From Pyrenopolyporus hunteri (taxonomy: Eukaryota; Ascomycota; Sordariomycetes; Xylariales; Hypoxylaceae): a stretch of DNA of 64,000 nucleotides. The stretch's first letter is position 1; the number at the start of each line of letters is the position of its first letter. The position numbers and the translations under genes are program-made. Positions 12,025 to 23,360 of the stretch are shown here, in pieces. The DNA is taken from positions 1,054,001-1,118,000 of the forward strand of contig CADCXC010000011.1 of the NCBI GenBank assembly GCA_902806595.1. The letters run 5' to 3'. The notes below the pieces were generated by a model. That model made no database searches. It was not told the origin of the DNA and saw only the letters and a program-made list of their open reading frames with translations.

Positions 12025-13733
12025 CTAAGCCCTTACGTCACCTACCCGGCCATATTCCCGGTCATGCTGCTGTCTTTCCTCCTCCTCAATCCTCGACCTC
12101 TCAGCCCTCTCCCTCTCCTTTTCCTTCTCCTTAAAGAACGCCAGCAAGCCCAAGTCGTACAGGGCCTTCAGACCGCCCGAGCCGACGAACGCCACCCAGA
12201 ATAGGTTCCGATCGACCAGGACGCCCGTCAACACCGGTCCGAGGCTCTGCGCGATGGTCTTAACCACGTTGGTGGCTCCCATGACCGCGGTGCGCTCGGC
12301 CGGCAGCACTATGGTGGCGAGGAATGCGGAGCGCGGCGCGGTGTCCATGGATTGCGTGCACGCGTTTAGTATGAGGAAGGTTAGCGCGAGGCGTATGTCG
12401 CTCGGGGCACCGATGAGAGCGCGGAAGATTTGCGAGGGGAGGTGTGTGAAGATCATGGTCTGGGAGAGTTAGTGCATGAATACTATTTTTAATAGCTTTT
12501 TTCTAGTAAAGTAACGAAGGGCAAGTAGACTTACATTGACGTTGCCGAATCGTTTAGCAAGCGAAGAGGCGACGAGCATAGAGGATGCCGCGATAAACTG
12601 GGTAACGAAGAAGATGGAGCCCAGTTGCCCTTCCTCGATGTCGAATTGGGACTTGAAGTAGTATGTGATCCATGATCTGATGGCGTTTAGTTGAGGGCGT
12701 AGAGCTCGGCGCATCAGTTACTTACAAGGGAGCAACCCCAGATCCAAATGAATCTAGAGCAAAGAGAAGACATAACGTGATGACCACGGGTACACTCTCC
12801 TTGCTGATATCTGGAAGCAACCAGCGTAATCCCCGCTTGGGAGGTGAATTAGCCACCACGCTGCTCTCCAGCAACGGCGTCGTCTCGTCACCATTCGCAC
12901 GGCTCTGCACTTGCTTCTTCTCCGACTCCGCTGCATGGCTTAGAAGCAGCGTCAGGGCCAGCTTCACCAGACCGAGAGCAGCGTAGCCTATATATACAGC
13001 GCGATATGCGCGGATGAACCCCCACCCCAGAATCTCCGTCATGTGCTGGAGAACCCATCCGCACACCATGAAGCCGCACGCGGCACCCACTAGTCCCAGG
13101 AGGCTGTACCAGGCGTAGATATCGCTTCGCTTTCGCGGGTCCGTGAGCTGCGCTACAATGCTTTCCTCGATGGCACGGAACGGTCCGATTTCGTTACCAC
13201 TGGGGCATTCCCGTTAGCGCTTACGAAGAACATGATACCTTAGATACACTTATTGCATAGAGCCGGATCCATGAAGAAATGTAGATATAGAAATCTGTTC
13301 CAGCTCCCTACCTCGGACTTATAACCCCCACCACCGCCGCGGCTAGCAATACCCAGTACTCCCCACACAGCGCGAACACGACGCCGCTCCCGGCCATCAG
13401 CATGGCGCCCAACGCAAGAACAGAACGACGTCCAAGAGCGTCGGCGCATACGGTCAGAGCAAGGCTTATACACACGTCGCCCACCAGCGTCAAGGTCATG
13501 AATAACCCCACCCGCGGCGCCGGCACCCCTAGTGCGGATAGGTAGGCGACTAGGACTAGCGTCGAGGCGCCGTACGCAAACATCCGCGTGAAGCGCTGCG
13601 CGCAGAGGAGCTTGACATCTCGCGAGGAGGCGTATAGCGAGTTGAGACCGGTTTCTTCGAGAACATGGTGGCTAATAGTGCGGAGTCTGGAGGCGCCGGC
13701 GGGTGGTGGGTTGGGTGAAGGGGAGTCGGGCAT
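12025..13733 (-). CDS. Major facilitator superfamily transporter (YCR023C-like)
   Basis: Reading leftward, the exons are 13733-13312, 13199-12726, 12676-12535 and 12459-12025, which join to 490 residues. Twelve hydrophobic segments are separated by a hydrophilic central loop (about residues 230-260, with a TTPLLESS string) that divides the two six-helix bundles. The motif CADALGRRSVLALG after helix 2 is the MFS motif-A loop, and GNEIGPFRAIEES is restored by the first splice. The family resembles the uncharacterised yeast YCR023C and bacterial-type drug efflux permeases; the substrate is unknown. The C-terminal tail is highly charged (EKEKERERAERSR). Introns are 112, 49 and 75 nt. It is in tandem with the Dal5-like gene upstream but separated by 1.2 kb. 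Confidence 0.85.
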
Positions 13734-14953
13734 GGTTGAAGGTAAGCTGTGTCGAAAATAGTTGCAAGAGGAGAAAGTATAGCCAGATTATTTGGATTGC
13801 TCGAGATTGGATAATTATCTATAAACGCGAGTTATATCAAATTCAAGCTATGATATCACCCTGTCGAGCATAATCGAGCACGTAGGGCTCGCAAGTCCGA
13901 AACAGCGAGGTCACTCGGAGATAATATCGCGGCGGTGAACTTCGCAGCTTCGGCGAACGGCTGCTTAGGTATATTCTGACGAACTTGTTTATAGCAAATG
14001 TCGCAATAGCATCCAGGCAGCAACAGCTAGGATATATCGTAGTACGTTCGGAACAATGTAGGCTAGTAAGGTAGCTTTTCTATACACGGGTGGATCTGTG
14101 GACTTACCTATCCTTGAAGCTCCGGGGTGCAAGTTGCGATCCCCCATTGGCCAATCAGCCAAGGATATAATATTCATCTTCTTTGACTCATCCAGCTCCC
14201 CTACTGAGTTGCAACGCATAAACCGTTCGTGGGGCGCGCTAGCACGTATTGATGTCCGTCGATCTAAGGGGGTCTTGTATATAGAGGACTATCTTCCTCA
14301 CGTCACTGCCGGCGGCGACGAGCGTGACGAAAACAGAGGTAGTAAATGCTGGAGAGCAAAAATTACAAGGGTCGAAACGCCAAAGGTGCTAGTGAAGGAC
14401 GGGCAACTCGGCGATGTGCAATGCCGGCCGCGCCGCCCTACCAACGCAGATTCTTGAGCCTGCGTTGGCCCCCGGATGTGGATCTGAAGAAGGAGAAAAA
14501 AGAAGGAAGAGAAAGAGAAGAGAGCTCGGAATCGAGAACTGTGGTTTTGAAGCTCGAGAGGTGGGGCTGAGGTACTGTAGGCAGCGGCGGGGTTCTTGCT
14601 GTATCATGTAGGTAACTACAGCTACCTCCACGCCGTACCTCACCTAAATATAAGCTCCTACCATTTTTTCAATTGTCATGATAATCTCTTAACACTAATT
14701 AAACTTGAAGAAAGAACGAGGTACAATACATATGTCGCTAGATGGTACCTAAGAGATAGCTACCTTATAATATCTACCTAGGTATCTACCTAGGTATATG
14801 TTGTACGTCGCAACTTCCGAGGAACTCGACTTCTTATCAACCAAGTCCGCTATCAATAATCTTTCCTCAATAATCTTCAACTCCGAAGCTCCATTCACGC
14901 CACGCCAATCTCAGCTTGCCTCCTCAACAATAATCCATAAACCTTCAAGATAA
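13734..14953. other. Spacer between two minus-strand MFS genes
   Basis: This 1.2 kb region serves as promoter for the 13733 gene. A CCAAT-type box (TTGGCCAATCAGCC) lies near 14148. A purine-rich run (AAGAAGGAGAAAAAAGAAGG) lies near 14486, and a double CCTAGG repeat at 14774-14798. The ORFs on both strands here have no recognisable product. Confidence 0.45.
14774..14798. repeat. Double CTACCTAGGTAT repeat
   Basis: Two direct copies of CTACCTAGGTAT stand side by side just past the 3' end of the Dal5-like gene. They belong to the dispersed CCTAGG family. Confidence 0.75.
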
Positions 14954-16824
14954 TCAAAGCTTATAACGGAAGTGCTTATTCTGCTTGTCAGTTAGATCCT
15001 CGTAACCCTCCAACAGCTCTGCTTCCGTCAGCTCAGTACGAAGCCCGAGTCGGTCACGCCGTCTGTTCTCAACCCAGCACCACAGCACGTACAACCCTTG
15101 AAGTAGGACGATTGCGCAATATGTGCCCAGAAGTCCCTTAATTGCGGTGGGGTACCTGGGCACCTCCCAGGGTAAGAACAGATGAGGTCCGATAATACTG
15201 GGATTCTCAACGTTAGCTGCCAGTCTCGGTCTATTCTCCCGTTTTTGACTTACTTTCCAACGACGAAACAAACGAAATAGATCCCGATTACGGTACTCCT
15301 CTTGGTATGCCCGGCTATGTTCAGGCCCGGGATTGTCCAGCTTAAAACGATGGGCGATCCGAGGAAATTCTCCAGCCAACACATGGCGACTAGTGCATAG
15401 CGGTGCTTGATATCAATGGTTAGGATACCTACGAGTCCAGCTATGCTAGGCAGACATCCGAGGATGATAGCCACGCCGACCATGTTTGGGAGCGACGAGA
15501 ATAGGCCCAGTAGAATGCAGCTAACGACTTGGACCGCTCCTCCTGGCATCTGTAGTAGAGACGTATGGAGGGCGTCGAAATTGAAACCTTTGATGATAGC
15601 GGACATGAAATTCGTCACGGCACCGTTGAGGATTCCCAATCCTATTCCGGTCATCCAAATCAAGTAACATCTCCCGTCCAATAGCGCCTCCTTGACCTGG
15701 TGTGGCCTAAAGGTCGCGTCTTTGATTCCGATCTGGTTCTTGGAGACGCGCCAGACGGCAACCGTGCGCTCGTACTCTGTCAACATCTTGGCGTTATGTG
15801 GTCCGTCAGGGAGGAAGAGCAAGATGACAAACCCCCATATAAAGGTAAGAGCCCCGACTATCTACAGGTTCTTCGAATTAGTCCTTAGTCTTCAAACATC
15901 AGCGAATTAGCAGGTACCTACCAGGAATATTAGTTTCCATTGAGGAATTGTTAGATCTTGCGCTAGGCCTGAGCCATAAGCTAGAAGTGCGCCTAAGATG
16001 TTCGAGACGCCGTTTGTACACAACCAAATGGAACTACGCAAGGACTGCTCTTCCCGCGTCCAAAGCATCGAGGTTAGGAGTACCCATGCGGGCGAGATGC
16101 AGCCCTCGAGCATACCTAAGAAAAATCGAACCGCGAAAAACCCACTAAAGTTGAAGACCGTGGCTTGCAGCATGCACACAGCTCCCCAAGCGAAGAGCAT
16201 ACCACCAACCAATTTCCCAATAGCAACGCGTTGCAATAGCAGATTCCACGGCCATGCTCCGCCTTGACGACTAACATTAGTATTTCAAGTAGTGGGCCAT
16301 ACTCCGGAACCTTTTACCACTTACAAAGCCAACCAAAGTACGCGGCGGAAGCGACCCAGGAATAATCATCGCCGGTCATTTTCGTATCCCCCTGCAATCC
16401 ATACGCGTTGGAGTAGTTGAGGCTATTAACAACACATTAGTTAAGTTATCAGAGACTACTGCAAACGTATTAGAGTCGAACATACGTCTGCTTATCAAGG
16501 AACGACATCATGTACGTGATCATCATCTTCGCTTAGCACCATTCGTTAGGAATACACACCGAAAGATAAGTCGAATTTCGGGCAACATACCATCGGGAGT
16601 ACGAGAAGATCTAATTTTCGCCGGACCTTAATAGCATCCGCTTCGAGCTGGGCTCGGTCGTATTGCAACGACTGCTGCAACATGTCCCGACCCAGACTGT
16701 TGAGATCATTTCGTCGATGGATTAGACGTTGAAATACATTCTTCTTCGGCAATACGACTCCAACACCGTGTTCGGTGTCTGAGAGCTGGCTCTCAGTTTT
16801 TGAGACTTCGTTCTTTTCAGACAT
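14954..16824 (-). CDS. Dal5-like anion:cation symporter (allantoate permease family)
   Basis: Six exons on the minus strand (16824-16591, 16526-16486, 16422-16325, 16262-15922, 15861-15254, 15197-14954) give 521 residues. In-frame ATGs at 16884 and 16902 would add 20 or 26 residues; 16824 is preferred for its AAA upstream context and family-typical length. Exon 2 is only 41 nt and encodes the MMITYMMSFLDKQT segment, and the next junction yields LNYSNAYGLQGD. These, with FFLGMLEGCISPAW and the WLENFLGSPIVLSW string, mark the Dal5/TNA1 family of plasma-membrane importers for allantoate, ureidosuccinate, nicotinate and related organic anions. The exact substrate cannot be told. Its 5' end faces an amidase gene across a GATA-rich promoter, which suggests uptake of a nitrogenous compound. 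Confidence 0.85.
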
Positions 16825-17589
16825 TTTCGTAGCCACCCAAGGTAAAGGAGCGATTCTAAGAGAAGCTGATAACTCTCGAGACATGGTAACGGCGAAGAGC
16901 ATGCTATATACTACTCCGCTCTACCTATCACTAGTGAGTTAAGATAACCATGGTCTCCTCTGCCCCGAAAGTGATGCACGATACGCATGATAAGATCCTT
17001 GCGTAGTCGGGGTATGTCAATTGGCGCCTAGGCGTGACGTCTTTGTTCCGTATTTAGAAAAAGAAACTCAATGTCTCACAAACGTCTATCAAGATAAGAG
17101 GCTAGCACAATCAAGATCACAATCAAGATCATACAACTATGTTGGAGCCAAATTCAATGAGCTACCATATACGTAGGTATTTCCCCCTCTATCTACGGTA
17201 TCACGGCCCTATGCTAAATAATAAAAACATATGTAGACCGAGATAAACCAATCCTAGGTATGAATACCTAGAGATAAACAACACATAATGCCAAGATACG
17301 TTTTACCTTAGCTACTTCGAATGCAACGATGGGGTAGGGAACAAAACAGGCTGCTCGAGAGGAGTTCTTGGGGTACTCTTCTTATCTCTAACTATTCAGG
17401 TCTAGCAGGCTTATACTACTTAGGTAGGGAGAGATAATCATGACCCCACTCGTCGGATGTGTACCGTAGCACGATATCACAAAGAGGCGTTGGCATGAGG
17501 GGTCAAGTGTATTTGACTACCTGGACGTTTCCGCTTTGGTGGTTCCTACAAGATGTCCCTATCAAACACAGATACATCATTGTTTGAAG
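16825..17589. promoter_or_regulatory. Divergent promoter with seven GATA sites (AreA-type)
   Basis: The 765-bp region between the permease and amidase starts contains GATAA-type words at 16943, 16989, 17093, 17242, 17273 and 17433, and CTTATC (reverse) at 17391. AreA/NIT2 GATA factors bind HGATAR sites and activate amidase and permease genes under nitrogen limitation. The sites are read directly; the control is inferred. A CCTAGG word lies near 17253. Confidence 0.6.
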
Positions 17590-19364
17590 ATGAGTAGCGG
17601 CAACGAGTCAACCACCGGGAAATCCTGGCAAGAATTGCACGCAGCCAAAAAGGCCGAACAGGACTCGAGGATACCAGCGGAATGGAAATTAAAGAAAGAA
17701 GACTTCCCACCGGAAGACACCGTCGACCTTCGCCCTTTCGTCAATTCGTGTGAGATCTTGTCACCGGCAGAGCTGGCAATTACCAGCGAAGAGTATGACG
17801 CAACTTCTCTAGCTGCTGCCATAGCCGAGGGAAGATTCACAGCCCTAGAGGTTGTGACAGCGTTTTGCAAGCGCGCCGCGATAGGCCATCAACTCTGCAA
17901 CATGTTGACGGAGATCATGTTCGCAGACGCAATAGAGAGGGCCAAGGAGCTGGATGCCGTTTTCAAGACCACGGGAAAAGTAGTTGGCCCATTACATGGA
18001 GTTCCCATGACTTTCAAGGAGTGCTTCCACTTTAAGGGGTACGACTCAAGTAACGGATACATGTCTCGAGTCTTCCAACCGGCTGATCGCACATCCCCAC
18101 TGCCGGAAATCTTGCAAGCTGCTGGCGCAGTGATTATTTCTAAGACTAATGTGCCCCAGACGATGCTAGTTGGCGACAGCGACAATAACGTATTTGGCCG
18201 TACCAAGAACCCCGTGAACTCTCGGTTGACTTGCGGCGGGAGTAGCGGTGGCGAGGGTGCCAGTCTGGCTTTTCGGTGCAGCGCTCTCGGTGTCGGAACC
18301 GATGTCGGCGGATCAGTACGCATACCGGCAGCTTGCAACGGTATCTACTCGTATAAACCAACCTTTGGGATAATTCCCATGATCGGCTACTCCTACTCTG
18401 GCTGGCCAGGCTCAAACACAGGCATTCCCGCCGTGTCAGGTCCTTTGGGTCACTCGGTTCGCGACCTTGATCTGTTCGCCCGCGTTGTCAGGGGTGCGCA
18501 ACCGTGGAGGATCGACCCTGCGGTCATACCGAACATCATGGAGTTCGAAATCACGACGTCGCGGAAGCCCGTCATCGGCGTCATCTACGCATCTGGACTC
18601 ACGCCTCACCCACCGGTACGCCGCGCCCTGCGCGAAGCCGTGTCCAAGCTCAAAGCCGCCGGGTTCGAGGTCCGGGACTTCAACCCGCCGGACTTCCTCG
18701 GCATCCGCAGCATCGCGGAGCAGCTGTTCACGCTCGACGGCCTGTCGTACCCGCGGCAGGAGTTCGCCAAGACGGGCGAACCGGTCGTGCCGAGCGTCAA
18801 GAAAATCGGGTTCATGGACCTTCCCCGCAAGACCCAGGAGGAGGCGTGGCAGTGGAATTCCAAGAAGCTCAACGTCCAGAAGCAGATCCTAGATGAGTGG
18901 CAGAGAGTCGGCTGCGATATCGTACTCGCCCCTGTCGGCCCCCACACGGCGGTGCGGCCCGGGGATTGGACTAGCGATATATATACGGTAGCTTGGAACG
19001 TGGCCGATGTAAGAGCTTTACAAACTGAGATGAGAGGCGGTTTATGTGCCTGGAACTGACGTTTTATTCCCATTTTTTAGTATCCCGCTGTCGTTATTCC
19101 CTTCACGCACGTCGACCCGGCTCTCGACCCGGCGGACGCCGAGTTCAAGCCTATGCATGCCGCCGACCAGAAAAACCAGGACATGTGTACGTAGTATCTC
19201 TATTCTATAAGGTTAGATCATGGAAGCTAATTTGTGCTACAGACGACGCGAAGCTTTTCAAGGGGGCGCCCGTAGCTCTGCAGATTGTTGGCCCAAGGCT
19301 TGGGGACAAGCAACTGCTCAAGGACGCAGAGCTCCTCGACAGCGTTTTAAACGGCACTATTTGA
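17590..19364 (+). CDS. General amidase, AmdS/amidase-signature family
   Basis: Three exons (17590-19008, 19081-19186, 19243-19364) give 548 residues, the same length as Aspergillus acetamidase. The open frame reaches further upstream, but the first ATG is at 17590 (MSSGNESTTG). The Ser-cisSer-Lys triad is visible: Lys143 in GVPMTFKECF, Ser218 in the CGGSSGGEGA motif and Ser242 in GTDVGGSVRIPAA. The motif AFCKRAAIGHQL near residue 95 is typical of the fungal branch. The enzyme hydrolyses small amides to acid plus ammonia in the cytosol; the precise substrate is unknown. The last exon contains the conserved GAPVALQIVGPRLGDKQLL ending. The gene is divergent from the Dal5-like permease, with a GATA-rich promoter between them. 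Codons between 18550 and 18850 are markedly G/C-ending. Confidence 0.92.
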
Positions 19365-19543
19365 ATTTTAACAGTACTTTGCTTAGGAATATTTTACCAT
19401 CGCGTAACTCAATTCAAGAAATGAATGTTTGACGTCGCTTCGACTGCTCGTCTCCATCTCGCATCCGTAAAACGGGGCCCCTCCCCCCTAGCAACCAAAT
19501 TCCTCTGACACTTAGAGCAAACTAGCCCTAGTATTCTTAAGAA

Positions 19544-19635
19544 CCCTTGGTAGTCTAGTTGGTTATGGCGTTCGGCTGTAATTGTAATTCATGATTGTTA
19601 CCGAAAAGTCACCGGTTCGATTCCGGTCCGAGGGA
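19544..19635 (+). tRNA. tRNA-Tyr (GTA) with 18-nt intron
   Basis: The acceptor stem CCCTTGG pairs with CCGAGGG, and the discriminator A is at 19635. The anticodon stem TTCGG/CCGAA encloses C-T-GTA-A, an intron at 19582-19599, and A38. The T-arm ACCGG-TTCGATT-CCGGT is perfect. An intron one base 3' of the anticodon is the rule for eukaryotic tRNA-Tyr. The A box (TAGTCTAGTTGG) and B box (GGTTCGATTCC) are both present. Confidence 0.95.
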
Positions 19636-19640
19636 CTTGC

Positions 19641-19645
19641 TTTTT
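19641..19645 (+). terminator. RNA polymerase III terminator of tRNA-Tyr
   Basis: A run of five T residues lies six bases past the tRNA 3' end, the usual polymerase III stop. Confidence 0.8.
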
Positions 19646-19921
19646 GGGCCGTTTGTTGTAGTATATACGTGATGTGTGCTGAAGTTGCGATATTTTATTT
19701 TCACGATAGTGGTAGTTTAAGGGCTAGGGTAGAGCTATCGGCCTTATCTTTCACTTAGTCCAAAGCGATACGGCTACCGCTCTTAGAACTAAGGTCTTAG
19801 CAAGCTGCGAGTGGGTAAGCATCTACTATGGTGGGATGGGTAAGATTTACGAGTGGGTCTTGTAGCCCTTCTATACTAGTTAAGGTTAGCGTGGAATTAG
19901 TAGAAATTCGGACCTTTCAAC

Positions 19922-20101
19922 AAAATTGAAGCTATTCAGAGATTTACTATATAGTAAATTTAAATTTTTCGAAGTATACGTACGCGTTCGCGTTGTTCGG
20001 CAGTAAGGTGGGCCGTATGGCAGTTTCTTAATCGAGCCATACTAGTAATTTTAATAAATAAGACTAATTCGAAGAAAAAAGGTATGGGAATAGCTTCAAT
20101 T
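19922..20101. repeat. MITE-like inverted repeat, GAATAGCTTCAATT arms
   Basis: AATTGAAGCTATTC at 19924-19937 and its exact reverse complement at 20088-20101 enclose about 150 bp of AT-rich sequence. The same arm motif, in the same orientation, brackets an array at 49595-49835, so it is a dispersed element. Confidence 0.6.
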
Positions 20102-20143
20102 GTAAAAAAGCGTACTTTATTTCGAATTACTTCAAAAAAGGGC

Positions 20144-20223
20144 TTTGTACCTGTGGATCGTAAAAGACGGTCTAGTACTAAATTAGTATGGTGGGCTGTC
20201 TAGCGCGACCCACAGGTACAAAA
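20144..20223. repeat. Hairpin-forming inverted repeat
   Basis: TTTGTACCTGTGG at 20145-20157 is matched in reverse by CCACAGGTACAAA at 20210-20222, with the outward pairing broken by one A/G difference. The loop is about 45 nt. This may be a second small transposable element or the end of the neighbouring one. Confidence 0.5.
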
Positions 20224-21563
20224 AAAATTCGTAAAACTTTGGCCTGCAACCATAGTAGATAATTTATACCTTAGCCGGGCACGCTTAAGCTCGACTCCAC
20301 TGCACTACTGAAGACTTATTTTGACTCCCGAGCTCCGTACAAGGATTTCGTGCCGGGTTGCCCTTATTACAGCAGGTACCGTATATGAGTACGGTCTACG
20401 GCCGGCGAATATAGGCCGAATATAACTTGGAAGGCTCCGACGATGGCGCCATGTACCTTTATAAGGGGTCCCTATGTGTTACGAATATTCTAGCTCTTCT
20501 ACGTTAGTCGTCCCATCAGCGGAGAATCATGAATGCAGACATTGGCACCCTCCCGGATTGAGTGGAATAGACATGTTCCTAATGCCTTCCCGGAGCGTAG
20601 AATCATTTACATTAATAAATATACTCCGTCCTCGTTTGTGTTTCCTTGGAATTGATATCTCTCCCTCCACCAGGTGAGGGTTCCCACTCTCCATTCTCAG
20701 ACAACCCGCCAACCTGCATTGCATGAAATGGATAGCTCGGTACCTACCTCATTAATATTTATACCTTACGAGGTGGGCTACATGTAGCGTAGATACCCGG
20801 GTTTCACAACTTCTATATTGCCGTATCTGCGTGAGGCGTATGCTAGCTGCGCCTTTTATTGCGCTCTTTTTAGCGTCGCGTGATCATCACCATGATCAGC
20901 CACCATAACGTAGGTCCATACGGGCGTAAAATGTGATATAATATGCGACTCGCATGCGCCTGAGTCAACTTGGATACTTAGCACCGCCCGTTAGGCGGCA
21001 GCGATTCGATCGAGGAAATAAAGGGGCTGCCTTATGATCAACTCCGAACCAATAGAACTGCTCATCAGACGATAGTCGCTCTTAACGAGGCAAAATACTT
21101 GATGTAAGCCAATAAAGTGATTGAAGAGAAAAAAAAATTTGCTTAATGTCCGGAATGAGTTATTTAATTGTTGCGAAGCTAGCGACAGCGACCTCGGCGG
21201 AGCGAAGGTAAAAAGGAAAATAGGGGCATACCGACCCCTATTTAAGACGAACATAGAGTTAATTCTTCCCAGCTTGAGTTCAGAGCACCTAAGGAAGGAT
21301 ATTTACAATATCAAGATAATTTTTTATGCTTTCCATCGTGTAGTAAACTTTGTTTAGAAAGTTCCTCGTAACTAATCACTTAACTCAATTATGAGGACGA
21401 TATGTTTAAAGATATGTCGGCCGGCTGTGAAGTGTGACAGTGGTCGACCATAGATAAAAATCTTCTACAAGACTTTTGACTATACTAGGTAAGAACCTCA
21501 ACCAACCGCACCCTGGTATTTGATTCCGATAGGTGTCACGGGCAGCTAATTAGGTACCTAAGG

Positions 21564-21619
21564 TACGCTAAATTTCAGGTGATACGCAGAGCACCCACTA
21601 TAACTTAGCGGATATCCAC
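21564..21619 (+). repeat. Dispersed repeat, copy A
   Basis: This copy begins with the block TACGCTAAATTTCAGGT and ends with AGCGGATATCCAC. The reverse complement of 42153-42199 begins and ends with almost the same blocks, with a slightly shorter interior. It is probably a remnant of a short mobile element. Confidence 0.6.
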
Positions 21620-22210
21620 TATAATTTAGGGGTTGGCTTACTACCTATTCCCTTGCATGGCACCTAGAGGTAACCTTCGTCAACATCTGAGTGACAACTC
21701 AGCTTCAGCCAGAACCACTGGCGAAGGAGTTAACAACTATCATGGAGCATACCGCAACTCCATCGTCCGTCCTCGACATATCCTGACATCAACTCGTACG
21801 ACTTCGCCTAAGTCCTACTTATTGACTATTATCGGCGCAGGCATACCGGTCAATCTCATGTTCAAAAAGGGCCACCACTCTTCGGGAACGTCGCCTCGAA
21901 TGCAGGCCTTCGCCTACTCATTCCAATCCATAGCTTCCTCCTCGGTTGAGGATTTTCGTGATATTGGCTTCATTTTGATTATTGGCGGGTAAGTTGTCTT
22001 TATGTTAAGAATAACCTCACTGTCCAGCACATAGCTAAAGTCATCTTATGTTATCACAACATCCCATAAGTAGCATACTAGAGCGAGTTGAATCATTCTC
22101 CCAAATCCTGCTCAATTACCCTGCATACTACCTTTTTTTTAACGTAATCCTCATAACTCTTGATGACCTTCCCAATGGATCCTTACCAGCTGTTCTCGTT
22201 TAGACCCCGA

Positions 22211-22305
22211 CCCCTATTCCTTGATACCGGTTGTTCCACAACTTCAGCTATATTTACCCTGCTCCCCATGCTGCCTTACACTCGTCGAATCAATCTTACC
22301 GGTTA
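22211..22305 (+). pseudogene. Possible retrotransposon aspartyl-protease relic
   Basis: A short open frame reads PLFLDTGCSTTSAIF before a stop at about 22305. The DTGCS core resembles the active site of Gag-Pol-type aspartyl proteases in fungal LTR elements. Downstream frames up to about 22510 keep short hydrophobic-alternating strings but are broken by stops. There is no reverse transcriptase and no clear LTR pair, so this is only a suggestive relic. Confidence 0.25.
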
Positions 22306-23360
22306 GTTCTCAGCAGTGAGTCACAGTAACTCACGATCTCCGTTGATTTCATATCATCTTGTATACATCTGAGGAGGCTTCTTACTTGGACCCTTCTATA
22401 TGCGACTTAAAATCCAAGTGTATGAGATCCCTTTCTTAAGTGGTAAGTACATGAATCTACACGTCGCTTTCAATAAGGAGATCTATATTCTCTCTACGGG
22501 CGTATGATTCATGAAAGTTCATGGTGGCGATATACCTACGTTGAAACGAAACCCAGCTAATATAACGACACCGTCTTGTCGGGTTCCTGATGATCATAGC
22601 CTCTTATTTTACCTTTCTTGCTTCGCTGTAGGTATGTCTACACCTCTATTGGGCACTTCAGGCGAGTATCATTGCCCTCCTTGTTAGATTCCTATAGCAA
22701 TACGATCTCTCTATCTTTATTGTTGAAAGAACCATTATAGAGATCACACTGATATTAATTTTTAGAACTCCAGTTCAAAATAAAAGACTTATATGCTTCG
22801 GACTTTTGCCCAATTCCTTCAGCACCAACTCTTACCCTTTCTAGGTCTCATAGACAGACCATTTTTCATGTAGGGTTACGGCGCAGGCCACGCAACAAGA
22901 ATAAATAATATAGCCTATAAGTTAGACGTCCATATGCAGTTCGCCCAACAACACCAGTTAGTCAGCGCAAAAAAAGCCTATGTTAGCTGGTACCTACCAT
23001 GAACTGTGAATCACTCGCATTTGGCCAGGCGGGACCAACATTCCCTTTACGTTAGGCAATGACCTCGTATTTAAATTCCGAAAACTCGGGAAGGCGAGAG
23101 GGAACCTTGATTTTATCTGCGCTGGTACTACGTCGCAGCCAAACGTTACTTGAGTGCCTACAATCCTCAACGCATTACTGGATTTCCGCCCGACGCTGGA
23201 CCACGGCTCGCCTTCGGAGTGGACAGCACTGCGGCCCTCTTCCGGAAGCCCGCGATTCTTTAATATATAACTGCACGATCATCCACCAAATGTAAACGCA
23301 CAGCCCGTAAATCCCTTCCTCATTCTCCCATACCCTAAATAAATCCAGACCAAACTCAAA

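Larger units (their letters stand above)
19646..23360. other. Gene-poor region with inverted repeats and degraded elements
   Basis: No intact gene is recognised in 3.7 kb. The left part (19.8-20.3 kb) contains nested inverted repeats. The middle carries a repeat shared with 42.15 kb. Near 22.2 kb lies a short frame with a DTGCS motif that may be a retrotransposon protease relic. The ORF at 21633-21992 (119 codons) has no identifiable family. The composition looks like repeat-rich spacer. Confidence 0.5.

Noticed and set aside
20476..20730. A possible solo LTR starting TGTTACGAATATTC
   Set aside because: I could not find the matching CA end, a flanking duplication or a second LTR.
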